This document shows positions 48,685 through 56,297 of a stretch of DNA of 64,000 nt, piece after piece (position 1 is the first letter of the stretch; every line of letters begins with the position of its first letter). Where the stretch lies: NCBI GenBank assembly GCA_002717655.1, contig PBAY01000039.1, positions 248,001 through 312,000 on the forward strand, written 5' to 3'. The notes under the pieces are model-generated. The model saw only the letters and a program-made list of their open reading frames with translations. It did no database searches and was not told where the DNA came from. The stretch comes from Phycisphaerae bacterium (GTDB lineage Bacteria > Planctomycetota > Phycisphaerae > Phycisphaerales > SM1A02). The position numbers and the translations under genes are program-made.

Positions 48685-50087
48685 ATCGCAACGCCTGCGA
48701 CGCCTTCGTCCTCTTCGGGGCCACGGGAGATCTGGCACACAAGAAGATCTTTCCCTCGCTGTATGCCATGGAAAGCCGCGGCAACCTCAAGGTTCCTGTC
48801 ATCGGTATCGCCTTCAATGATGTCACGGTCGATGAGCTGATTGATCGTGCTCGCGATGGTATTGAGAAGTATGGCGAGGGCAATGTCGACGAAGCAGTAT
48901 TCAAGCGTCTTGCAGATCGACTCAGCTATGTCAGTGGTGATTATGGAAAGGCTGAAACGTTTGAAAAGCTTCGGGCTGCGCTGGGTGAAGCAAAGCGTCC
49001 GCTTCACTATCTTGCAATTCCCCCAGCGGTTTTCGGCATGGTCTGCGAGGCCTTGAAGAAATCAGGATGTGCAGACAACGCAAGTGTGGTGGTGGAGAAG
49101 CCATTTGGCCGCAATCTTGAAACTGCTCAGGGTCTCAATGAGATCGTTCATGCAGTCTTCCCGGAAGAGAACATCTATCGAATTGATCATTTCCTCGGCA
49201 AGGAGCCTGTTCTGAATCTGAATTACTTCAGATTCGGCAATGTATTCATGGAGCCGATCTGGAACAGGAATACCGTCAAGTCAATCCAGATCACCATGGC
49301 TGAAGACTTTGGGATCCAGGGTCGGGGTGCTTTCTACGACTCGGCGGGAACCATTCGTGATGTCGTCCAGAATCACCTGATGCAGGTGCTGGCCATTCTT
49401 CTCATGGACCCGCCTGCAAGTCATACCGATGAGACGCTTCGTGATGCGAAGGTACGTCTGTTCAAATCGATCAAGCCGCTGACCAAGAAGGACATTGTCC
49501 GTGGCCAGTTCGAAGGTTATCTCGACGAGCCAGGTGTCAAGGAAGGGTCTTCGACTGAAACCTATGTTGCCCTGCGACTCAAGATCGATTCATGGAGATG
49601 GGCGGATGTTCCTGTGTATATCCGTGCCGGGAAGAGTCTTCCAGTGACGGCTACTGAAGTCATCGTTGAACTCAAGCAGCCACCACAACAGTTGTTCGAG
49701 GATTGTCACAGAAATGAACGGAACTACTTCCGCTTCCAGTTCAATCCCAATACCGTGATTGCCATCGGTGCTCGAGCCAAGAAGCTTGGTGAAGAAATGG
49801 TGGGGCAGCAGATCGAGATGGTGGCCCAGCACGAGGCTCCGGATGAGATGACAGCCTATGAACGACTCATTGGCGATGCCATGGCTGGTGAATCCGGTCT
49901 GTTTGCAAGAGTTGATGAAGTCGAGTCGGCCTGGAAGATCGTTGATCCTGTACTGGATCTCACCGACACGCCGCATGCCTACAAGCCAGATACCTGGGGT
50001 CCTGCCGAAGCAGATGAGTTGCTGCACCGTGGGGCGTTCTGGCACGATCCAGTCATGACCGATGTCGAGTCATTGGTGAACACATGA
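48681..50087 (+). CDS. zwf: Glucose-6-phosphate 1-dehydrogenase
   Basis: A 468-residue enzyme performing the first step of the oxidative pentose phosphate pathway. Coenzyme loop FVLFGATGDLAHKKIFPSLY; active-site signature YRIDHFLGKEPVLNL, in which the histidine and lysine bind substrate; VVEKPFGRNLETA; and QNHLMQVLAILLMDPP. It overlaps the end of gnd and the start of the following phosphatase gene by four bases each (ATGA), so the operon is tightly coupled in translation. Confidence 0.95.
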   Translation: MNRNACDAFVLFGATGDLAHKKIFPSLYAMESRGNLKVPVIGIAFNDVTVDELIDRARDGIEKYGEGNVDEAVFKRLADRLSYVSGDYGKAETFEKLRAALGEAKRPLHYLAIPPAVFGMVCEALKKSGCADNASVVVEKPFGRNLETAQGLNEIVHAVFPEENIYRIDHFLGKEPVLNLNYFRFGNVFMEPIWNRNTVKSIQITMAEDFGIQGRGAFYDSAGTIRDVVQNHLMQVLAILLMDPPASHTDETLRDAKVRLFKSIKPLTKKDIVRGQFEGYLDEPGVKEGSSTETYVALRLKIDSWRWADVPVYIRAGKSLPVTATEVIVELKQPPQQLFEDCHRNERNYFRFQFNPNTVIAIGARAKKLGEEMVGQQIEMVAQHEAPDEMTAYERLIGDAMAGESGLFARVDEVESAWKIVDPVLDLTDTPHAYKPDTWGPAEADELLHRGAFWHDPVMTDVESLVNT

Positions 50088-50683
50088 TTGGCGGCACACG
50101 ATTGTGGCTGTTGCGTCATGCGGAAACCGAGTGGAGTCTTTCTGGTCAGCACACCAGCTTCACTGACATTCCACTCACACCCAATGGCGAGGCGATGGGC
50201 AGGTTGCTTGGACGATCACTTGCGGGAAAGAGTTTCTCGTTGGTGATGTCGAGCCCTCGTCAGCGAGCCTTGCGGACCTGTGAGTTGGCAGGATTGCTGC
50301 CACAGGCCGAAGTCACCGAGGATCTGGCGGAATGGAATTATGGCCAGTACGAGGGTCGAACGACCAAGGAGATTCGCAAGGAATCTCCTGCATGGACCAT
50401 TTGGAACGGACATACGCCTGGTGGAGAGACGCCTGATGAAGTAGGTGCTCGATGCCAGCGTGTAATCGAGCGTGCCAAGGAAGCCGGTGGGGATGTGGCA
50501 TTGTTTGCTCACGGGCATGTCCTTCGCGTCATGGCAGCAACCTGGCTTGGCCTGCAGCCATCCGAGGGTCGTTGTTTCACGCTTGGTACAGGGACCTACT
50601 CGGTTCTGGGATACGAGCATGAATACACCACCACGCTGGTCTGGAACCAGAGTGTCCAGGCGGTGGTGGAGGCGATTGAATGA
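50084..50683 (+). CDS. Histidine phosphatase (phosphoglycerate-mutase-like)
   Basis: A 199-residue cytoplasmic protein of the histidine phosphatase superfamily. The phosphorylated histidine is H12 in LLRHAETEWS, the arginine pair lies in SSPRQRALRTCELAG, the glutamate in EWNYGQYEGRTTKEI, and the second histidine in VALFAHGHVLRVMAATWLG. Members of this branch are mostly phosphatases of small sugar phosphates. Its place between zwf and pgl, overlapping both, suggests a sugar-phosphate substrate of the pathway, perhaps sedoheptulose-bisphosphate or a damaged intermediate; that is inference only. Confidence 0.87.
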   Translation: MIGGTRLWLLRHAETEWSLSGQHTSFTDIPLTPNGEAMGRLLGRSLAGKSFSLVMSSPRQRALRTCELAGLLPQAEVTEDLAEWNYGQYEGRTTKEIRKESPAWTIWNGHTPGGETPDEVGARCQRVIERAKEAGGDVALFAHGHVLRVMAATWLGLQPSEGRCFTLGTGTYSVLGYEHEYTTTLVWNQSVQAVVEAIE

Positions 50684-51387
50684 CTGGTCGTACACCACCT
50701 CCAGAGCAGGTGTATGCAACGGTCGAAGAAGCGGATCAGCATGGCGCCGACTGGCTGGCGGATGCGATTCTTGAATCAGTAGCACAACGCGGCAGGTGTG
50801 CCATCGCGGTTTCAGGCGGGCGATCGCCCTGGCCGATGTTCGCCATTCTTGCTGAACGTGATGATCTTCCCTGGGATCGGATCATTCTCTTTCAGGTAGA
50901 TGAACGCATTGCGCCCGAAGGTGATGAAGATCGCAACTTGACCCATCTGAAGTCCAATCTTCTTTCGCAACGACCTGAACTTGAAGTTCATACGCATCCG
51001 ATGCCAGTCAATGATGAAGATCTGAATGCGGCGTGTCGTCGATATGAGCAGTTGCTTGAAGAAGCATGCGGCTCACCACCGTCACTTGACATTGTTCATC
51101 TTGGTCTTGGTCCAGATGGTCACACGGCTTCATTGGTACCTGAGGATTCAGTGCTTCAGGTGCATGATCGGGATGTGGATCTGACCGGAGGTGAGTATCA
51201 AGGCCGAAGGCGAATGACGTTGACCTATCCCTGCATCAATCGTGCACAGCGAATCATGTGGCAGATCGTTGGCGAAGGAAAGTCCAGCGCCTTGAGACAG
51301 ATGCGAGCAGGAGATCCATCCATGCCAGGGTCGGCGATCTCCACGGAGCAGGCTGTGATTTTCGCAGATGCTGCTGCAGCAGATTGA
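50680..51387 (+). CDS. pgl: 6-phosphogluconolactonase
   Basis: A 235-residue member of the NagB/RpiA/CoA-transferase-like superfamily, DevB/Pgl type. Key blocks are CAIAVSGGRSPWPMFAIL, IILFQVDERIAPEGDEDRNLTHLKSNLL and LDIVHLGLGPDGHTASLVP (catalytic histidine in DGHTAS). It hydrolyses 6-phosphogluconolactone made by Zwf. It ends the pentose phosphate operon; its TGA abuts the stop codon of the convergent phosphatase gene, giving TGATCA at the junction. Confidence 0.93.
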   Translation: MTGRTPPPEQVYATVEEADQHGADWLADAILESVAQRGRCAIAVSGGRSPWPMFAILAERDDLPWDRIILFQVDERIAPEGDEDRNLTHLKSNLLSQRPELEVHTHPMPVNDEDLNAACRRYEQLLEEACGSPPSLDIVHLGLGPDGHTASLVPEDSVLQVHDRDVDLTGGEYQGRRRMTLTYPCINRAQRIMWQIVGEGKSSALRQMRAGDPSMPGSAISTEQAVIFADAAAAD

Positions 51388-53280
51388 TCAGATCTTTGGT
51401 CGAGCCAGAACCAGTACGGTGATGTCATCGCCGGCCTCGCCAGGTTCGCGTTGTTGAATCGCTTCTACCAGTCCACGGCAGAGATCAGAGGGATCGGCCT
51501 TGGCAAGCGGTGACTGATTCAGCAATTGAAGCAGACCTGGGGTCCCAAGCTGCTTGCCATCTGCATCCATGGCTTCGGTGACTCCGTCCGTGAAGAGAAT
51601 CAGACGATCGCCTGCATGGAGGGAGGTGGACAGTGTCGACCATTCAGCCTCATCAATCGCACCCACCAGAGGTCCTGTTGAATCACCGACTTCTTCAATG
51701 GAATCGTTGCTGAATCGAATTGGAGGTGGATGTCCGCCGTTGACCAGTTCAAGTTCTCCGGTTCTCGTGTCATAACGAAGAATGATCATGGTGACGAACA
51801 TCGCCCCATGCGAGTCTGGATAAAGCTGACCGTTCAGTTCCCTGACCAGTTCAGGCAGGCTCGTCTGCTCGGCGTCATACATTCGGATGATCGTGCGGGC
51901 CATGGCCATGAAGATGGCTGCACCCGCTCCCTTCCCTGATACATCTCCGAGGACAATCGTGATCTTTTCGCCATGATCAATGACATCAAAGAAATCGCCT
52001 GCTACCACGCGGGCAGGTTCATTGATTGCCCAGACCTCCACATCATCTCGAGAAGGTAATGCTGGAAATGATTCGGGCAGAAGCATCTCCTGGATCTTTC
52101 TGGCTACTCGTATCTCACCTTCGACCCGCTCTCTCGCCTCGGTTTCCTCGGCAAGAACCTCCAGGTTGTGCTTCAGACGTCCAGTCATGTCATTGAAACC
52201 ACGGGCGAGTGCCACGATTTCATCCTGACCCGGAGGAGGTGCGACTTGTACGTCGAGATCACCTTCACCAAGTTGTTTCACAGCATTCGCCAATTGGCGT
52301 ACGGGTTTGGCAATTTTGAATCCTGCCGCAGCAATGACAGCCAGCAGGGCACAGAGCCCGATGCCCATGAAGATCAGATTCAACACCAGTTGTTGATGGA
52401 CCGGGGCGAGAATGTCATCTTCAGCGATCGCCGTACCCATCGACCAGTTGGCTTCTTGCACGGGTTCGTAGAGCAGCCAGTGAGCTCGGTCATCGGGATA
52501 GGACGTGAGTGCCTGGAAGCCGGCTTGTTGATTCTGGATGTCCGTGACCCAGGCGTGTAATTCTGGCGTAAGCGTCCGGTCAGCTTCACTTTGAAGTGAA
52601 TCGGAGAGGATGAGCGCAGGGTTGGGATGAGCGATCAACCGACCGGATGCCGAGGCAAGGATCGTCGAAAGCCCTTCTGGCGCTTCTTCCTTCAGTCTCT
52701 GCTGCAGTGGCAGCAAGGCAATGTCTGCTGCCATGACACCGATGACCTTTCCATTCTGAATGACTGGCGAACTGTAGGTCACAAGAAGTGAACCAAACAC
52801 CGGGCCGTCATACGGTTCAGTCCAGCCCGCTTCACCATCGACACCAACTCGATACCAGTCACGTTCGAGATAGTCGTAATCGAGCGCAAGATCTCGACGG
52901 TTTGTGCTGCCATCTGTGATCCATGAATAAGGCGCGTATCGATCGGTCTCCTGTTCCCAGGCTCCGGGTTCGAAAGCAATGGAAGATCCTGCAATCAGAT
53001 CATTCTGATCGATCAACTGTTCGTTGAAGTTGTAGAGAGAATCTTCGTTGCGTACGGATTCTTGTCCGACGGCCGCAGCCATGGCATCCACGGCCTGAGC
53101 AATGCCATGCAGTTGACCATTGAAGTGGCTCGCCCAGGATTCCGAGACCAGTTGTGCGCGCTGACGGGCATTGGCCATGGCCGTGTCCCGAAGCGTATCG
53201 AACTGTACCCAGATCAAGACGCCGTAGACGATGATCACGGGAAGGCCGATCGAGAGCACGAGTTTCCATCGAAGTGACAT
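51388..53280 (-). CDS. rsbU: Cache-HAMP-SpoIIE (PP2C-type) signalling phosphatase
   Basis: A 630-residue membrane receptor phosphatase. TM helix about 5-27, double-Cache extracellular sensor about 35-275 (YNFNEQLIDQNDLIAGSSIAFEPG, YLERDWYRVG, WTEPYDGPVFGSLLVTYSSPV, VMAADIALLPLQ), TM about 290-312, HAMP about 313-365, then the SpoIIE/RsbU domain (about 420-628: ARKIQEMLLPESFP, VAGDFFDVIDHGEKITIVLGDVSGKGAGAAIFMA, FTDGVTEAMDADG). The metal aspartates (GDFFD, GDVSGKG, DGVTE) are present. Such proteins sense a small ligand outside and dephosphorylate an anti-anti-sigma factor inside. No partner kinase or STAS protein is encoded nearby. The ATG at 53280 has AGGAA upstream. Confidence 0.88.
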   Translation of the reverse strand: MSLRWKLVLSIGLPVIIVYGVLIWVQFDTLRDTAMANARQRAQLVSESWASHFNGQLHGIAQAVDAMAAAVGQESVRNEDSLYNFNEQLIDQNDLIAGSSIAFEPGAWEQETDRYAPYSWITDGSTNRRDLALDYDYLERDWYRVGVDGEAGWTEPYDGPVFGSLLVTYSSPVIQNGKVIGVMAADIALLPLQQRLKEEAPEGLSTILASASGRLIAHPNPALILSDSLQSEADRTLTPELHAWVTDIQNQQAGFQALTSYPDDRAHWLLYEPVQEANWSMGTAIAEDDILAPVHQQLVLNLIFMGIGLCALLAVIAAAGFKIAKPVRQLANAVKQLGEGDLDVQVAPPPGQDEIVALARGFNDMTGRLKHNLEVLAEETEARERVEGEIRVARKIQEMLLPESFPALPSRDDVEVWAINEPARVVAGDFFDVIDHGEKITIVLGDVSGKGAGAAIFMAMARTIIRMYDAEQTSLPELVRELNGQLYPDSHGAMFVTMIILRYDTRTGELELVNGGHPPPIRFSNDSIEEVGDSTGPLVGAIDEAEWSTLSTSLHAGDRLILFTDGVTEAMDADGKQLGTPGLLQLLNQSPLAKADPSDLCRGLVEAIQQREPGEAGDDITVLVLARPKI

Positions 53281-53465
53281 GGATGAATTCCTGATCTGGT
53301 GAACAGGGATTGTGCCAGATTCCATCACGCCAGCCATGGCCAAGAGCGTGCAAGTCGCTGTTTTGCACGGAAATAATGGGTGGGAAAAAGGCTGGTAGAA
53401 TATGACTTATCGAATGAATGGATTCGTGGAACTCACGACTGCTGGCGACTTTGGAAGGGGAGCCC

Positions 53466-55595
53466 ATGCTTTTTTATATGAATCGACTGTTGTTGATCTT
53501 CTGCTTTGCGATGGGTGGAGGATTTGCGCGTCCGGCGCTCGGGGTGGATGACACTGCGATCGCGATCTATTCCGCTGGAATTGATGGGATGTTGAGCGAT
53601 GATCTGGACCGCGGCCTCCATGCGGTGCTGGTCTCCATGGAACGCAATGGCTTCCAGATGCCGATGTTCAATCAGGAAGCGGATCAGTCTGGCATCGATC
53701 TTTTCGGTCAGATCCTGATGAGCCGAATGCATCTTGAACTGAAGATCAATGCAGCGGAAGGAAAGCCCGGAGCGTTCCCCGGTTCATTGCAACTTTCCGT
53801 GTTCGGGAATTCAGGAGCCACAGTTCAGGAGATGGCTACTCGAATCAATGGCCTGATGAAGATGAGGGGCGGTCCAAGTGACACGCCTGTAAATGGCCAT
53901 CCCGGGATCATGCAGGTTGATCCGAACATGGGCTTGGAGATGCCCCCGATCTACTGGGGCCAGACCGAAGTCGGTGGTGAAGATTCGGTCACGATCAGTC
54001 TCAATGCCATGCCATCCGAAACGGCCATGGATCTGTCGATGTTCGGTCTTCCTCAAGGGGTGACCCCGATGGCGGGACTTCGTCTGAATTTCGCGGCCAT
54101 GACACCGGTACTGGCACCGGCCATGATGAGTGGAGGGCCTGAGGGGAGGCTGGGGCTGAAGGCCTTCGAGCAGTTCGGGCTGATCGGCCCTGATGCCATG
54201 GATGTGACGATTGCCTGTGGTGTTGATTCCAAAGAGAGTCACATGGCTGGCCGAATCACGAACATGCTGAAGCATTGGGGAATGCTGATGGCTGACGAAG
54301 GCCTGAGCGATTCGGATCTCAAGGTCATCCCCCAGGACGCCACGGCATTCACTGTTCGTCGAATTCAACTCGCCAAGTTGCCTGAATTCATCAATTCCAT
54401 GGCCGACAAGGTGATGCCTCCTGGCGAGATGCCCATGGGGCCTGATGGCAAGGTCATGCAGCCCATGGATCTCGCGGTTCAGATGACACAGCCAGTGATC
54501 GGCATCGACTTGGTCACGGAGTTCTTTGGCTATCTCGGCGAGACGATGGTGGTGTATCGATCCAACGGGACCGGTGGAGGAGGACTCTTCTCTCTGACTG
54601 GCCTGATCGAACTGTCCAATCCGGATGGAATGAAGAAGACCCTGTCGACACTGGCTTCCAGGCTGAACTCCGATCTGGCCAGAATGTCCGACGGACATGT
54701 TCAACTCGTGAGTTGGTCAGATGAGGACAAGCTTGACATGCTTACCCTTGCGTTTCCCGAGCTACCTGTTCCTGTCCAGGTCACGTTTGGTGTTGCGGGT
54801 AATCAGATGATCATCGGGATGACACCCGAAACGGTTCGTATCGCGGCCTCTCAGCTTGAATCCCGAAGTTCCATTCTCAACAACAGATCATTCACGGATG
54901 CTCGTGGTGGAGGCGACAACAATGTCTTCGAGATGAGTTATCTGGATGCGGCATCCAGACTGGCTGAGGGCTACGGATTTGCCGCTGGCCTCATGACGGC
55001 CATCGGAAATTATTCCATCCCCAAAGGCAAGCCGATCAGGGCCATCCAGCCGGTCATGCCTTCCTATGCTGATCTTGAAGAAGGGGCGAAACCCACGCTG
55101 GTCATGTCCATGCTTGATCAGGATGACATGGTGATCAAGGGCACGAGCGCGCGATCGATGATGGTTCATGCTACTTCGCTTCTCGGTGAACTTGTGACCT
55201 CACCACTGCTTGTGGCAGCAGTAGGTACAGGCCTGCTTCTGCCGGCGGTTGCTCAAGCGAGAAATACAGCGAAACTCACACAAAACATGGCGAATCTCAG
55301 AGACATCTCCGTGGCAGCGCATACCTGGTCGGTGGATCATGGCGGAAAACTACCTGATTCACTTGATGACCTTGTCAAAGCGGGTTATATCAAGGCCAAT
55401 CAGATCACAGGGCACATGGAATACTATGGGAAGGGTGTTGATATTGCTCAGTTGAAGCATCCCAGCCAAACCATTATGGCAGCCATGTTCGTAAACGATG
55501 ATATTCCGGCCGTCTTCATGGACGGACATGTCAGGAATCTGAGTTATCAGGAATACGAGGCGCATTTGAATATCCAGATGCCTCACGGGGAGTGA
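53466..55595 (+). CDS. Large exported protein of unknown function with pilin-like C-terminal module
   Basis: A 709-residue protein. AAGGGGAG precedes the ATG at 53466, which begins a signal peptide (LLLIFCFAMGGGFARPALG). The first 575 residues are rich in Met, Gly and Pro and show no family I recognise. Around 575-600 comes a hydrophobic segment followed by LLLPAVAQARNTAKLTQNMANLRDISVAAHTWSVDHGGKLPDSLDDLV, which is the helix-plus-strand core of planctomycete type II/IV pseudopilin-like proteins. The tail DDIPAVFMDGHVRNLS recalls the H-x9-DG motif that closes those proteins. Here the pilin core is at the C-terminus, not the N-terminus. It precedes lemA and an M48 protease on the same strand. 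Confidence 0.75.
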   Translation: MLFYMNRLLLIFCFAMGGGFARPALGVDDTAIAIYSAGIDGMLSDDLDRGLHAVLVSMERNGFQMPMFNQEADQSGIDLFGQILMSRMHLELKINAAEGKPGAFPGSLQLSVFGNSGATVQEMATRINGLMKMRGGPSDTPVNGHPGIMQVDPNMGLEMPPIYWGQTEVGGEDSVTISLNAMPSETAMDLSMFGLPQGVTPMAGLRLNFAAMTPVLAPAMMSGGPEGRLGLKAFEQFGLIGPDAMDVTIACGVDSKESHMAGRITNMLKHWGMLMADEGLSDSDLKVIPQDATAFTVRRIQLAKLPEFINSMADKVMPPGEMPMGPDGKVMQPMDLAVQMTQPVIGIDLVTEFFGYLGETMVVYRSNGTGGGGLFSLTGLIELSNPDGMKKTLSTLASRLNSDLARMSDGHVQLVSWSDEDKLDMLTLAFPELPVPVQVTFGVAGNQMIIGMTPETVRIAASQLESRSSILNNRSFTDARGGGDNNVFEMSYLDAASRLAEGYGFAAGLMTAIGNYSIPKGKPIRAIQPVMPSYADLEEGAKPTLVMSMLDQDDMVIKGTSARSMMVHATSLLGELVTSPLLVAAVGTGLLLPAVAQARNTAKLTQNMANLRDISVAAHTWSVDHGGKLPDSLDDLVKAGYIKANQITGHMEYYGKGVDIAQLKHPSQTIMAAMFVNDDIPAVFMDGHVRNLSYQEYEAHLNIQMPHGE

Positions 55596-55620
55596 GCATC
55601 GTGCTGATGGGGAACAAATC

Positions 55621-56253
55621 ATGATTGAATTCACCGTACCTTCATTGCTCGCTCTGGCAACAGGCGCGATCGTCGCCATTGCGATCGGCGCAGCGCTGCT
55701 GCTTCTGATCGTCATTGTCATCGGCATCTACAACGCGCTGGTCCGGGATCGGAATCAGGTGAAGAATGCCTTTGCTCAGATCGATGTCCAACTCAAGCGA
55801 AGGCATGATCTGATACCGAATCTGGTTGAGACCGCCAAGGGGTACATGGCCCACGAGAAGGAAACACTTCAGGGTGTGACCGAAGCTCGCAACCAGGCCA
55901 TGGCAGCGGCCAAAGCTGCGGCAGCAAGTCCAGTCGGTGGCGGTGCGGTCAAGGCTCTGTCATCCGCTGAAGGAGCCCTGAGTGGTGCCCTTGGTCGTTT
56001 GATGGTCACGATGGAAGCCTATCCCGACCTCAAAGCCAGTCAGAACATGATGCAGGTTCAGGAAGAACTGACTACTACCGAAAACAAGATTGCCTTTGCT
56101 CGACAGGCCTACAACGATTCTGTGATGCACTACAACGTGCGAAGAGAACAGTTCCCGTCGAACATCGTGGCTGGCATGTTCAACTTCCAGGAAGCCGACA
56201 TGTTCGAGATCGAAGACGAAGCCGAGAAGGCTGTGCCCGAAGTCAAGTTTTAG
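55621..56253 (+). CDS. lemA: LemA family protein
   Basis: A 210-residue protein with one N-terminal TM helix (about 10-36) and the LemA helical bundle: YNALVRDRNQVKNAFAQIDVQLKRRHDLIPNLVETAKGYMAHEKETL and TENKIAFARQAYNDSVMHYNVRREQFPSNIVAGMFNF. LemA proteins are of uncertain function but are repeatedly found beside M48 or TPM-domain proteins and are linked to envelope quality control. The next gene is such a protease. GGGGAAC lies before the ATG. Confidence 0.92.
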   Translation: MIEFTVPSLLALATGAIVAIAIGAALLLLIVIVIGIYNALVRDRNQVKNAFAQIDVQLKRRHDLIPNLVETAKGYMAHEKETLQGVTEARNQAMAAAKAAAASPVGGGAVKALSSAEGALSGALGRLMVTMEAYPDLKASQNMMQVQEELTTTENKIAFARQAYNDSVMHYNVRREQFPSNIVAGMFNFQEADMFEIEDEAEKAVPEVKF

Positions 56254-56297
56254 CTGAGTAGGAAGCGGGGGCCTGGTTCCCGTTTCAGTTCTTCAAC

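Noticed and set aside
53811-54704. Antisense open frame of 297 codons in the pilin-tailed protein gene
   Set aside because: Gln/His-rich, no start signal and no domain; a codon-bias shadow.
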